In this document: piece after piece, positions 1 through 13,700 of the stretch
How positions within the stretch are numbered: the first letter of the stretch is position 1
Layout: each line of letters opens with the position of its first letter
Assembly: GCA_037389465.1 (NCBI GenBank)
Contig: JAZARR010000077.1
Coordinates: forward strand, 310,001 to 374,000
DNA: 64,000 bases
Direction: 5' to 3'
From: Baylisascaris procyonis
Lineage: Eukaryota; Nematoda; Chromadorea; Rhabditida; Ascarididae
Made by a program: the position numbers and the translations under genes
The notes under the pieces: model-generated
Database searches by the model: none
What the model saw: only the letters and a program-made list of their open reading frames with translations
Told to the model about the DNA's origin: nothing

Positions 1-946
1 CTTGGACCGTTAGTCAAAGTTGTTGTTCTCTAGAAGGTATAATGGCCTGAAGTTGCATTATTTTATAGTTTCTAGATGTCAAGGATTGTCTCATAAAGTA
101 GTTGTGTTCTATATTATAAGTCAATCACTGCTAGGATGTTTTTACTGCGTTCATTTTCAATAGAAACAACATAGTCTGGATGGATTCTTTTTCACAAATT
201 GTGCCACTGAGAAAAGGGTTCTGAGAAGCGCTAACGAACTTGCATGACAATTTTGCAGTGAATGGTATGGAATGTAGGTTTTATAATATAACTGGAAAAA
301 CTGTTATTATTTGCGCCACTGGAAATTTTTACCCACAAGCCGTTCGCATAGTAAGTGAGCATTGCAATTGAACAAATAATGCGCTGCGGCGTCTGAAATT
401 TTAAAATTTGGTTCGCTTACTCACAACTGCAGCATAACGTGGTTTAGCCGTGATGTGTGGCATGATTTGCGTTTGATTTGGATTTGGCTGTTTTGTTTCT
501 TAGAGGAGTTATGCATATAAACGCGAACAGTGGAGTTGGAGTCAGCCGTGCGAAAATTGCAGTGATATTTCCGCAGACAGTTAGCTTCTAGCATCCTAAG
601 CTGTCCTGATGAAAACCTTTGGGGATCCTATTGAACTGTAGTTAAACGTTGACCAGTAGTAAGCAGACGTCACAGAATGCGTACTGATATTTACAGAAGT
701 GCCTTTAGTATAAAAAAAATTTAGCCACTGATTCCATTCGAGAAACGCTAATATTCAGCGTTAAAAGCTGATATTTTAACAAACGACATGTGCGAAATTT
801 GATGAATCCAACAGAGGTTTTTACTTGATTGTACTCTCTAAATCCTTCAAAATGCAGGATTACAAATTCCCGACGTATATGGAAGTGGGTCCTGGCCGGC
901 AACTGGGCGCGATGTTGCTTCAAGTCAGCAAAAAGGCTTACAAGCA
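1..946. other. non-coding flank, no gene seen
   Basis: I see no convincing exon on either strand. The last coding exon of the DUF19-like gene ends at 947 on the minus strand, so the part of this stretch next to 947 should include its 3' untranslated region. No clear AATAAA signal on the minus strand could be assigned. Confidence 0.4.
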
Positions 947-3286
947 CTATGAGAACGTAGCAGCATGAAGCTGCAGCTCGATCTCTTCTGCTTCTGAACA
1001 CTTGGGGTATGTGTCTTCGAAAAATGTTTGATACATCTTCAAAACAGCCATTTCTTGTTGTTTTAGGCTGCAGTAGATGATGCGCGTCAATACTCGGCAC
1101 GATATCATCGTACTCAGTTTTTGCTTTACTATGTAGGCTGAGTGGATTCAGTTGCTAGATCCCATTCATGTATTTCGAGTTCCTTCCTCATAGCACACAC
1201 ATGTCATGTTTGTCTGACAGCGTAAGATGGAGTTGTAGCTTATTTTGAAAAGTTAAGTTGGTATCTGCATGTGATGCGAGTAAGAGCGTAACGTTTTGAG
1301 TAATTGTAGTGAAGTGCTTTAGATTCACATATATTTATTGAGGTTTTCTGGTGTTTTATTTTTTGCTCAAAATTTACCTCCCAATTTGCATACCTTTAAT
1401 GCCCTCCCCCCCCCCTTGCTCACCTTCGTGATTAATTTTTGTTGATTAATTCCCCGAATTTTGTTGTTTGCTGTGTTCTCAACGTGATTGCTAATGATTT
1501 GTTAAGAAAGATTTATGTATGTGTATGTATGTATTCGTATAGCATCACGGAAACAGAAGAAATCTCGACGATAAAATCCAATATTTTTAATTAACACCAG
1601 AAGGTGAGCGTCTTTCTCCAACTCCGCGCCTTTTGATCGTTTTTATGAGTTATGCACTCTTAAATGCGACATAAAACTCGTGTGTTGGTTTTGTTCTGCA
1701 ACGAGTCAGGTGCAATTCAAAAACGTCTTTTCTTTTTTTTTTTTTTTTTTTTTTTTTTAGCTGAGGCAATTTCTGGAGAAGCCATATGCTGATAAGACAA
1801 ACCGAAACAGTTTGATGATATCAGCCTTTCGTAGTCATTGAAAGATTTTTGGAATTAGCTAGACCCGAAGAATGCTATGGTATTATTCGAATGACACATC
1901 AATAAATGCACAGACAAGTGAAAAGATTACAGATCGAGAATAACCTAGAATGTATGAAAAATAGCTAGCGAAACATAAACAACAATGAGCAAAACAGGGG
2001 AGAGGAATGGGTATTGAATGCGTCGAGTGATACCGCTTGAAAATTTTGAATGCCTTTGTGATGTTGTACGACGCTCTGTGGTACGACCAGATAGGGTCAA
2101 CGTTAGGAGTTGTCGACAAGAGTTCGGTAATTGATCGCTTATTCCCAATTGGCTATACAATTGTTCGAAACTGCAACATCTGTTGGAGTAATCTACTGGG
2201 AGTAGAAAGAATAACCTATGCATCTATAACAAAACTCTTCGAAAGAGTGAAACATGGATAATGAGGGGCTCTACTTTCGGTAATTTTGCTATTCTATCGA
2301 CGTCAAAAGGTTTTATTGTGAGCTCATCAAAATTACGCACAAAAATCGGCATGCTACAGTGGAAAAGCACGAATATGAGGCAGTTTTATCCCACCTCTTC
2401 GGGCAGCTTAGGTTTTTGCAACGGCTTGGAGAGTGTTCTAAGTATCACCAGATGTTTAGCGAAGATTAATCTTGGCGAATTTGCAGTTTTGGACAATTTT
2501 TTTTGTCCATTTTTATCCCAAATCCCAAAATCATTTTTTATCGGCGAGGGGTGATATTCTCCTATAATCTCTTAGCTGTAACTGCTTTCATATATACGTT
2601 AAGAAATGTTATAATTTGAATGGCTAGAATATGTGGAACTTTGAACACTACTAATAAATAAATGACACACCTTGCAAATCCAACAGTGATGAATTTGAGC
2701 ATCATTCTAGCAGCATCCTCGCCACAGCCATTGCGAGTAACGGGCTCGATACATTTGATCATATGACCCAAATCTCTATAACTGCTTTGTTGTGTATTCA
2801 TCTTTTGGCTTGCTCAGAACTTGCTTCCGCTGCATTGTTTAAAAAAAAAAAGTTTTTGGAAGCATTTAATACAGCTACTTTTGAACGAAACAGCAGCAAT
2901 CGTTACAATTCTACTGCTAGCCAGGACGTGTTCTAGTGGTTCTTGTAATTTTGTAACCCGAGTCACTTCAATCATTGCAGAATAGTTAACGACTTATGTT
3001 GCGATTTGAATGCCGATATATAGTTGGAAAAAGGGAAGCAGGCATTGTTCTCTAAATATAGTATAAGACGTTGAAGTGAGCGCGGCTTGTTTTTGCTACT
3101 CCCTTCCCTAGGGGGCTATTATTATTTGAGTGATAAAGATAAGTGAACGTCCACCTGCATAGCGATCCGAAACGTGTTCGGATATTGTGTTGTTCTCGAT
3201 TGACAACCGCCTCACTGAAGAGATTACTGCCAACGAGCGATTGATTGATTTCATGTTTGCATTGTGACATCGCAATTGGTTCATAC
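947..3286 (-). CDS. DUF19-like (T20D4-type) secreted protein, 5' end missing
   Basis: Three minus-strand exons join with matching phases: 3286-3155, 2781-2671 and 1067-947, the last ending in TAG. Together they encode about 120 residues. The middle exon carries the most diagnostic stretch, LGHMIKCIEP followed by five residues and then CGEDAARMM. The first exon ends in a Cys shortly before it, and the last has YPKCSEAEEIE. This spacing (Cys, Tyr, Cys-x-x-Pro, Cys-Gly-x-x-Ala-Ala, Pro-x-Cys) is what I know from nematode DUF19/T20D4-like secreted proteins of unknown function. Donors are GTGGAC and GTGTGT. The acceptors at 3287 and 2782 are poor in T, unlike the usual TTTCAG. No signal-peptide exon could be placed upstream, so the gene is incomplete here or may be decaying. 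The family call is inference from motif spacing; the exon phases are seen directly. Confidence 0.5.
1406..1415. repeat. run of ten C inside the last DUF19-gene intron
   Basis: A homopolymer of ten C, preceded by CCCT, lies in the 1.6 kb intron between the last two exons of the minus-strand DUF19-like gene. No function is apparent, and its length is prone to sequencing error. Confidence 0.8.
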
Positions 3287-6178
3287 CTTTAATTAGTTCA
3301 ACTTTAGAAGAATCCTCATAGGTACTGTTTCAAATTGCATTTCTATTAGCGATTCCATTAATATTATTTGTTATATTTTTGCGTTACTTATCATTTATCG
3401 TTTAAATTCATCGCCCGCTAAATAGTGGACAGATGTTCAAAAGTTGAAATGTTTCAAAGTAATCATAGAGCTAATGCGACAATTTGCTAGAAAAGACGAT
3501 TTGTATAATATAAAATTGCTAATGTTGGTCAATTCTGAAACAACCGATTTGCATAGATCAACTTGAACGGTTAGCCCCAATTTGACATAAGAAATGCACC
3601 TATCAGTGCTCCCACTTTCTTCCGTCCACCAGCACCCAACAAATCGGCAATCGTTTTCATAGGCAGTGCAGTGATGAATGCATCAAGAAATCGACAGAAC
3701 TATGCATCGGATAGTGCATCTACGATTATATGATAGCTGTTAGATTTTCTTAGTGAAGCGTACTCAAAGATTGCCAATTGCAAAAAAAACCTCTGATTTT
3801 CACCGATCGTCGTGGCTGAATTTTTCCGACCGCTTCAAAAGTAATACATCTACTACGTCACACATATCTCCTTATTTTTACTGTTAGTAGACATTTTGAA
3901 AGATGCTACTACTCATTATTTATTTCTTCCGTTATTTGTTCTTCGGAAAAGATTCCTGGGCTATCTAGCCTAAAATTGCAAGATTAATCTGGCTAGCATG
4001 CAGGATAGAAAAAAGAATAACGAAACGACGATGTTTTTAAATGATGTGAAAGCATAGATGAAGGGAAACTTACTGTGCTAGACATGGTAGACTGGCGAAA
4101 AATTCTGAAAAGATATCGGTGATTGATGTATATATGAAAATAAGAAGTCTCTGTGATCTGTTAAATCACGAGCCTCGTTAATAAGCCAATGAGAGTCCGT
4201 AGTCATCAAGGGAAGAAATTTCGGGAATTTCATTTTGTTCCGAACAATTGGGAAAATCATCTTGAGTTTAAATATTCATTCAAATTGGTTTATTTGTAGG
4301 TAACCGGAAATCAAATCAGATTGCACTTAACGCCCAGATGCGAGAGTTTCCTAAGGACAACACTAAGCATCTCTGCCATGGTCTGCAAGGCTTTTGTGAT
4401 TGCAGCGATTGTGGCGCTTTGCGTTGAAATTTGAAAAATGTAATCCACCCTGAGATGAATATGCACAAGATTCGGCCATCAAGTTTAGTTTGTATAGAAA
4501 AGCTATCAAATAGGATTTAGGCTGAAAGGATAATAGCCGCTTGATGGTTTGTGTGAGTGCGGTAGATATCGGCATGCTGCAGCCATCTCCCACGGGGCGC
4601 ATTATGCGATTCGACTCGCCATTACTCAACGCTCTAAGAGGACAAATCGAAGCTCAGTTCAATGCCTCCGCTCTCCCAACAATTGTGCAACAGTTGCCTC
4701 CTAATTAATGTGGGAATATTCACAGTAGTCAGGGAAATACCTAGCTATTTCCTCTTTATTTCGAAAATCTCCATAGTTTATTCACCAAACCACCGAAATT
4801 GAAAATGCTCTGACTTAATAGATGGAATGATTCGTAATGCTACGCTAGCAATGATCAATTAGTTCTTTTTGAAGCAATAATGAATTTTGTTATACCATAC
4901 AAGACCGTTCGGTTTCTGATCAACTTTTGGTCCCTTGAGCGAAGGAAATTCTGTTTGGGCTTGAAAACGCTCGAGAGGAAATTTGTGGGCGTCGTTTGAG
5001 TGGCAGGTGCCGTCGTCTATAAGCAAAAGAAGCGGCCGCTAAACACGTAAATTAGTCTAAGTGCTGGAAAATTTGGCTGCCTTCATAAAGACGCTCTCTA
5101 CAAAACGATATTGGCATCTCTAGCCAGTACAAACCAAAGACATAAATCAATGAGTGCAGAATTCCCTTCTTAGAAAAAAGTTAAATCACTGAATCAAATT
5201 TCACAGCATTATACAACTTCCTATTCGCATTAAAGAAGAAGATGAAGATTTGCGCAGTGGGCTGGAATAAAAAGCTGAATGTTGGCTCATAGATAGGAAT
5301 ATTGCGAAGGATCGTTTGAGTAAAAAGAATCGATGAAGAAACGCTGCTTTCAGATGATAGCATTCATAGAGAAAGAGAACTCTCTATACCCTATGATATA
5401 CGTTGTGGTATAGGTCCTAAGTCTAAACGCATTATAACTAAAAAAGACTGTCAAATAAATACTATGTGAAATTTAGTGGAGGTTATTTTTGCATCAGCAT
5501 TTTTCAATAATCGGTTGAAAACTTTGTATTGATAACGAGTTATGAACTTGGAAACAATCGTTCAAAAGTTTTGGAAGGAGAGGAAAACAACATGGACCTC
5601 AAGTTGCTACTCGAGTAGTCTTGAACACCTCAGTTCCTCAAAGGAATCCACATCGATTCTTTAAGTTTTAACTTTGCGGAGGGGAATTAAACCGATGCAG
5701 CAAAACTAATGCGTATGATTGCGGAACATTATTTGACGTTGAAGTAATCGAGAGGATAGAGAAGAAACTGGAACGACGTTGCCCCCTTTAATTGCCAAAT
5801 TGGGATTTGCCTCGAACAGCCGAGTCGTTAGGGCATTTTAGTGCCAAATATGCAATAAATCAAGTGCACAGACTATAACAAAACCACTCCAGAGAAGAGT
5901 GTACTAAAATTTAGTGACGGGACAGGGAGGAGAGATCAAATTGAGGATAGAGAACAAGAGGAGGAAGACTATCAACTACTTCAAATTTTTAGCGATTAAG
6001 GTAGAGTGGTTGACCTCCCATCCTTCGATCAGGTTCTATGTATTCCTGTCGACCTGGATAAGCCAATATCGCTTAAGAATACTACAACGGCAATTTCAAC
6101 TTGATTTGTTTACTGTTGTGGCACGGTGAAAATCCTAAGCGAGTTGAACATACCTATATTTATGACCCACATCCGTTC

Positions 6179-6210
6179 TTTCGCAGTTATTTTCCAAAAT
6201 AACTGCGAAA
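6179..6210. repeat. perfect 15-bp inverted repeat, 2-base loop
   Basis: The arms 6179-6193 and 6196-6210 are exact reverse complements separated by CC. No coding exon overlaps it. It could form a cruciform or a short RNA hairpin. No flanking target-site duplication was recognised. Confidence 0.9.
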
Positions 6211-8607
6211 ATATCGGCTAAGAGAAAAAAGACAAGCGTAACGTTCAAAGACTTGTTAAAAACAAAATAGAACGAGAAGTTTTTCAATTCAGCAACTTCA
6301 TTTTCCACTTTCAAGTATTTTTATTCCATTCGTTGAGTTCCCCAACTCACTAAAAACTACGCCATTTCCGGCATCACATATCTATTGGTATAATAAGAAA
6401 TGCAATACTCATCACTATTGGTTTCCTCTTGGTAACACGTTTTACATAAATCCCGAGGGTGAGATGTGTGTTAGAAATGGCAAGCGAGCGATAAAATCGC
6501 CTCATCATTCATATGATTATTCCCAATACATGAATGAGATATATATATGTGAGAAGTGGAAAACCTCAACACAACAGAGACAAACATCGTCGATTTCAAG
6601 CAGATAGCAGACATGAAACGAACAAATCGAAAACGAGTGCATAGACAATGATCAATAGATTAATGCACTCTCCCTCTATGGCTCATCGGTCTTTGTCTTG
6701 CAGATAACCATTGAACAATCTCAACGTTCGAATTTTTTTTTTCATGATAGTTGCGGTAACAATGTTTGTATAGGCTCATTTATGCACTCTATGAATAAAG
6801 TTGTTATCCTATTGAATTTTTAGACAAATGCCTTTCCCCCTTCCAGCCACCACTTCGGGTCATGAGTTGATTGTGGAAATTATAGGCTTAATGTTCAAAT
6901 TTTTGGCCCTTAGTTGTGGGATACGATCATTGGCTCCAGCGAGTTTCTATGTTGGCTCCAGCGAGTGAAGTTACTGTGAGGGATAGGTAAATGCTTTTTG
7001 AGTGATCATTTGTTACTTTTTATTTATAGTTCACTTTTTACTTACTTAATAAATCAAATCTTTTAAGTATTCATTAAAATAGATTATCGAAATTGTCACC
7101 AAACAATAGGCGACTTTATGTTCAAAGCTCTGAATAAACGCTTAAAGAATGCATCTATATTCCCATCTTCAGTGCAATTAACAGTGCTACAACTTTGTTA
7201 TAATATGTGATAGTAGCCAAAATGTCGCTTCCTTTATGAAGACCAAATTTAAATACGAATAAATTTAAATACTAATTTTATATCAATTTAGTGGTCTAAT
7301 TTCTTTTTCTAATCGATTATCTCCTTTATTTGGGGAATTGCAGTCTATTCTCAATTAAAGTAAACCCTTAATGAGCGTAGCCCTCACATACGATGAAAGA
7401 TTGATGAAGCTTTTTCGGATGATCGCTTAATCGGTTAAGTAACACGTTGATAGATAATGACGAAATATGAAAAATTCGTTGATAATTGCATTGAATATTG
7501 CATAAATATTCGTGAAGTTATCTCACCTTCCTTATGATCCACACAAATAAAGCGAAGTCCCGCATATGTTTGTCGTATTCGTGCTCCATATTCGGAAGTC
7601 CTTTGACATTCTTCCAAACATTTGTCGACATTTTTATATGCACTAGAAGTGGAAATTTGTTTCGATAAAATAACGCAAAAAAAATTTTTTTCTTAACGGA
7701 ACAAACAATTAAACCTATTGATATTCTCAGATGAAAACGTATAGCGATTTATCAACTGAGGAAATTTGTGCGAAAAAAAATTTATTTATTTATTTATTTA
7801 TTTGAATTAAATCCCGCACTAATCATTAAATAAGGGATTATAACGAACACTGATTATAACAAGTCTAATGCACTAATGAATTAATTGATGCAATTGAATG
7901 GATGCTGGATGTGAAATTTAGAGTGAGGAGAGAGGGTAAAGGTCAATGAGAGACGACGGCAGTATCGGAACGCCAAAAACCCCAAATCAGCTTCCTTTCA
8001 ATGATGTGTTAAATGTCGCAAGTATTGTTTTTTTTACATTACAATTTTTGCAATTTTTTTTAACGGATCATCCCTAAGATAGGGGGCAGTCGGTTGCTTA
8101 TTCATTTTTACACGTACATAACTGCAAATAGGATATGGCAATAATGCGCTTCTTCAAATGTAAATTTCTATCAGCGCATACATATTCAATACTCAAAAAG
8201 TGGATCAAACAATATAGTTACTCAATAAGTGGAGAATCATCCCAGAGAAAATAGTGTAATATTCCTTCTCGCATTTCCGGTTCCTGATCGACCGGTCTCA
8301 TTAGTCACCAATAAATAATAAGCTAATCGGATCTTTTAACGTTTTAATTCACTCAGGCGCTCTCGATACATTTATCAAAGTTTCTTTTTCTTGCAGCCTG
8401 GTTTACAATATGCATGCAAACTTTTTCCAACCTTAAATATGCACAACTTTTATCGAAATTGATGAGTGGATAAGAAATAAAGTATGGCGATTGATTCTAT
8501 GATGCACATAATACGCATCAATTTTCATGACTTTAGCTGCTATAGATCTCCACTTGAAACTACCGGAAAGAAAGGCGTGCATGAATGAACACACGCTTGC
8601 ATATTCA

Positions 8608-8610
<3 letters not shown>

Positions 8611-8702
<92 letters not shown>
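8611..8702. repeat. (AT)46 dinucleotide array
   Basis: An uninterrupted AT run of 92 bases. Open frames reading Ile-Tyr repeats on both strands are artefacts of it. Confidence 0.97.
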
Positions 8703-8705
<3 letters not shown>

Positions 8706-10010
8706 TATTTCTTTCTCTGGAGCAAATTTGCAAAAAAGGCATAATGAAGAACTTACATGCAAATATTGTGGAACGATTTCTCAGTAAGTTGTTTATTTTG
8801 TGAAGCCTGAAATTTGAACAATTCACATCAATTAAGCAAGAGTTCAATTTGATTTAAATCAGTGATTTATTTTATCGGAAGATCAGCAACAATATATGCT
8901 CAGCTTATATAAGTACCACCTATTAGTTCTCAAGCAAGCTAGCCAGTGCCAAATACTCCCCCAATGAAAATAGATTCCATATTTGAAATTGCCCGTACGC
9001 CGTCCCTATCGAATTATCGTTTATCTAAATAACTCTTTTTTTTATTCATTTAATCCATCATAAATGGCAAACCTTCTTTCCCCGAAATAATATAGAAAAA
9101 ATATTTTCTTTGTTGTAACTAACTGTCTAGGAAATCCCATAAAAGATAGAAAAAAATAAGCCGTCGATTTGTGCGTATTTTTAATTGAATGCAAAACTCT
9201 CTTTATCGTTGAACGAGTTTTCTTTTTTTTTTTCTCATTTCATTGTTTGTTAAATAGTCACTGATGCGTCCCTCTAAAATCGTGCATAAGCAATGAAAGC
9301 TCAAAAGGAAGCGCATAAGGCGGCATCATGCGACCTTGATATATGGATGGCTAGCAAAAGAAAACTAATTAAGCTAGCATATATAGATCTAGACATTCCC
9401 ACTAACTCACATTAATAGTATTGTTGCAATTTTTATTTCAAAAGGAAAGAAATAGAAAACATACTGAATTTTTCTTAACGAAATTTTCTAGAAAATCCCT
9501 CAATTTGTTGAACGAAATTTATTACTTTCGAATAAATTCCACAAAATTTGTCGGTTGTTTTTATTTTAAACGTAGGTAATTCAAAATGACAAATGATTTC
9601 ATGGTAATATACAGTGTTTTTTCTTGTGCTTTACAATTATATAAACCATGCTGTTAAAGCAATGATGATACTTTGATAAACGAAACGGGCGAAGATAAAA
9701 TATAACTTCAAACCTTATCGATTAAAAATAGTAGCCTCACAATAACCCGGCCCCTTCCCGAGTAAAACACTGCTCTCAAAGAAACCCACCTTCAAACAAC
9801 AAGTTCAAATACCGTTCTCGTTTAAGCTATTAGAGAAGGAAATAAATAATACCTTAATAAAACCTTCTTAGGAAACTGTTGTCTTTCGCAATATCACGGG
9901 AGATTCAGAAACAAGGGGGATTTTGTTCGGAAGAGTGCTGTAGCACAGTTAGCTTAATCACAAATAACAATTAAGCTGTGGCGATAATCACTAAGAGAAG
10001 GAATTGTGAC

Positions 10011-10156
10011 CTGTAAGAGCTGTGACCACGATAATTGTCCAAATTGGTCATTGCGGCTGAGTGGAGTGCTGTCCATAACAATTTGCATCTCACTGATGCA
10101 TGGCTCGATGCAGTCACCACCCGGGAACGCGTATGCTGACAGCAACGATATGGCAC
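10011..10156 (-). CDS. possible isolated internal exon, function unknown
   Basis: Read on the minus strand, a CTCTCTTCAG acceptor at 10157 is followed by 48 open codons and a CAG/GTCACA donor. The frame contains LLSAYAFPGGDCIEPC and ends LSWSQLLQ. Entry phase is 1 and exit phase is 0. A GTAAGT lies just upstream of the acceptor, but the implied intron would be only 26 bases, so the preceding exon is unknown. Another possible minus exon, opening after TTTTTAG at 11155 with CDCLEKSSFC, might belong to the same gene. The plus strand is also open across this patch, so the strand is uncertain. Confidence 0.2.
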
Positions 10157-10684
10157 CTGAAGAGAGTAATCCCTTTACTTACCTGTTATACTGGGATATC
10201 TCCGTTAAAGGACATATGTGCCTTGGCACAGCGAATCGAATATGATCGTCAACACCTGATTCTATCTCTCTTTGCTGGAACTTGAGCTACTACTCATTTA
10301 TAGATCGATGCAACGAATAATAATTCCAGCAAATTGTTCGACTCAATAGTGAAATGCGATTATGGTCAATAATTTATTTCTATTTGTTTATTTACTCACT
10401 CAAATCAGTTGAATGAATCTATGAATGAAAGACTTTTTTGTTTTGCTTTTGTTTTTTTCTTTTTCATTCTCGGGCTAGTAAATATTAGAATGGCAGCAAG
10501 CCGAGAAATGTGTCAGAGGAGCTGGTATGAAATGCAGTTTTAAATCCCCTCCATCGAATAAATTGTTCATAAATTACTGACAGGAAATAATATGTTCCAA
10601 AATTTTCAGCTGATTTTAACTGACCTAACCACCCATACAAGTCTACAGTAGAGTCGTTTTTATGCAATCTTACCGGTTGTTTAC

Positions 10685-10759
<75 letters not shown>

Positions 10760-13700
10760 CAGGCATAAAATGCTTGCAAATTTGTTGCCCCTTTCAAATA
10801 GCTACAGCTTTTTAGAAGTTGATAGGTAAATCGGAAACACTGTAATAAGGTCAGCTTGTGGTGTTCTTTAAAGTCATCAAATTTTTATAATTTCAGCTCC
10901 CGAGTTAAGACAACGGGAGAAACGGAGGCAAATATTCATATGCACAAATATGAGCTTGGTGTATTGCATTTTTGCAAAAAAAAAAGCGTAAAAAGAACTG
11001 ACATGACATCAGGAGGAAGACGAATCGGTTCATCTGCTTCGTTATTGACGATTGCTTGACGCCAATGAAGCGCTCAAGGATTGCATCTCGATTTCTGGAA
11101 GAAACAGTGATCTTTATTTGGCAAAATGAAGATTTCTCAAGACAATCGCAATCTCTAAAAAGAGACAAAAAGTATTTTGAAATAGAAGATGCTATAGATG
11201 ATCAATCAAATTTCCGAGGGGATCTGATTTCTATATGTTAGAGATTTGTGATTGTATGTCAACGCGTATGGCGATATCTTAATGTTGTGCCAAGCAACGA
11301 AGACTAGCATAACATTGGCCAACATATATACATACAAAGATACATACATATAAGAGATGCACAGATCGAAATACATGCGACCACTAACGAAATCGGCTCA
11401 TATGACTTCGTTGGTTTTATAACAGGAAATCGCTTTCATGAAAAAAAAAAACGGGAGTAATGGCTCGACTTTGGTACACATGAAAATGCATTAAGTCATA
11501 AAGCTACTTGACAATCTTCCGTTAAGTAGCTGTGACAATAAAGAATATAAATAAATGAATGAGTGCACTTAAGGCAAAAATGAGAGTGAACCAAAAATGA
11601 AGAGAAGACCTAGAGAAATTGGTCAGCGCTAAGGTAATAAGACGGAAGTTCGTTGATTACATCAAGAGGCAGCGACGCCCACTTCAAGGCGGATAATACA
11701 TGACACCATATTCAGTTGTTAATTGGGGTTTCCTTCATAAGTACATCTCATCGAAAAAAGTTTTCGCCTTAAGGGACACATGCGAATAAGTGCCTTGCGG
11801 TTATTTTTGATTGATTGATTTATGACGACGGTTGTTCTATTTTAGTATCTTGAAGATGTCAAAAGAAATAACGCATAATTACCTCAAGAATATTCAAAAT
11901 CTGTTTGAGATCTCAGTGATGGAAAGACTAGCAAGCTTGGTTCATTTCAAGAAGTTGCAGTCACTTAAATTTTTAGCCTTCATCAAGGAATTTAGGAATA
12001 GTCACCTACTTCCGCCATCACTCCTATATTGTGCTTCTAGTCATTATTGGGAATGCTTATATGTATTCATTAATGAGTAGTCAGATGTGATTTTCATTTT
12101 ATCCGAAGCATCGAAGGAATTGAAGTATAAAAAAGAGTGCTAAATGATGGCATAAAAATATTGCTCAAATTATATACGAATCCAGAGAGCGTATATTTAT
12201 TCTATCGTATATTTGAATATATTCAACCTATAGGCATATAAAATTCAAATATTCAAAAGACTGAAGTAATTTTTTGCTTCATTGAATTTTGTAACCAAAT
12301 GAAGACGAGACAATACAGATGTGCAACCAATTCTTTTCCGTAAATCGAACTCGATTCACAACAGATAACGATCGATCTATTCCTTGAGAATATTATGACC
12401 CTCTTCTACAACAATAAAAATAAATATACGATTATTTATGGAGAAAGCTTTCGAAACGTCATGTGGAAAAAAGTTTGTTCAAACTCCTATTTTGGAGTGT
12501 TACTGCAAAAGATCGATCTCCTATATTTCTTGAGATAACCGAGACATTAATGTAGTTATTCAATGATATTTGAATGGTGTAGTAGTGTATTGAAGAAAGA
12601 CGAAGTGATAACGTCTGAGGTCAGTCGAATGCAATATGTAAGTGACGAATTAGAATCTATATAGGCGATAATTTCACATATTAAAATGATTTGCTGTTTC
12701 TTTGTGCTAAATCACCTCTCTAGCAGTAGTCCGTTTACAGATTCGACGGATCGCTTAGTGAAAGATGTTTACACACGTCGATGATAAAAGATCGTGTAGG
12801 AAGATAATATCAAAGTTAATAGCTGAGGAAACGTGCAATGTTTTTGTTTAGAAAAAGAAAGAAATTGTTGTTGTATGTAACGTCAACGATGATGCGTCGT
12901 AGTTCATCACCTCAGTATGTCAGTGTTTAGTGCTCATATTTACAAGTTGAAAATAGTCTAAGCGATATTTCGAGGCTCATTTATCACTTCTAAGCGACAA
13001 CTATAATAAATGTCTATTCGAACAAACGTATTATTCGTCTCATAAATCATCTATATCGCCTGATTCAGGTAAATAAATTACAAATATTTGCAAAGTGGAA
13101 AAGCAGTAAGTAGATAGAATATGAGCTATAGTAATGATAATGAATAAATTATAAAATATGATTTGGAAAATAACAAATGTCTTCCACATTCATTTTATTC
13201 ACATATGGAGCAGTATTCTCTGAATGTACTATCGAATTCATAGTCAAAGTCTACCAACTGGAACAAATTTAAGCTGATAGTTAGTGCTTAAAAATATTAG
13301 AAAGGTATTAGCAAAATAAAACTTCATCGTTTGTTGGCCGGATAAAAATTCAATCTTTTAACGCAATAAGAGTGAAAACAAAAGTTCTTTAGCATTATTT
13401 CAAACCGTTGCCGAATTATGCACTGCAGAAATCAGGAAGCTTATAGTTCTATTCGGAATTATACTTTACCGATCATTTCAACTAAGAGAAATAATTAAAC
13501 GTTATCGGCATCTAAAACATTAATAAAGAAGCAATTTTGACTGAAAAAGTTCCGATAAGAATAATTTTGAATAAAAACTTATTGATTTCAGAAATTAAAT
13601 TCACAGTAAAAACTTTAAAAAAATGAAAGTTGCATAGTATAGTGTATTATGAGTTCTTAAGGGTTTAAAAATTCGATAATAAGACTAATGATATGATGAT

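Larger units (their letters stand above)
3287..10010. other. gene-poor stretch, no confident gene
   Basis: No gene could be assembled. Some minus-strand fragments look exon-like but cannot be joined. At about 3710-3579 an open frame follows a GCATAG acceptor and ends at TAA (includes KTIADLLGAGG and SNWG). At about 4258-4180 there is an acidic frame with DFPNCSEQNE. At about 4435-4340 there is a frame with ITKALQTMAEML followed by a GTTAAG donor. One of these might be the missing 5' part of the DUF19-like gene. The rest is AT-rich with poly-T runs, a TTTA array near 7783-7803 and short direct repeats at 6930-6944 and 6952-6966. Confidence 0.35.

Noticed and set aside
8433..8847. Four overlapping open frames with Ile-Tyr repeats
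   Set aside because: They are produced by the (AT)46 array, which has no stops in these frames.
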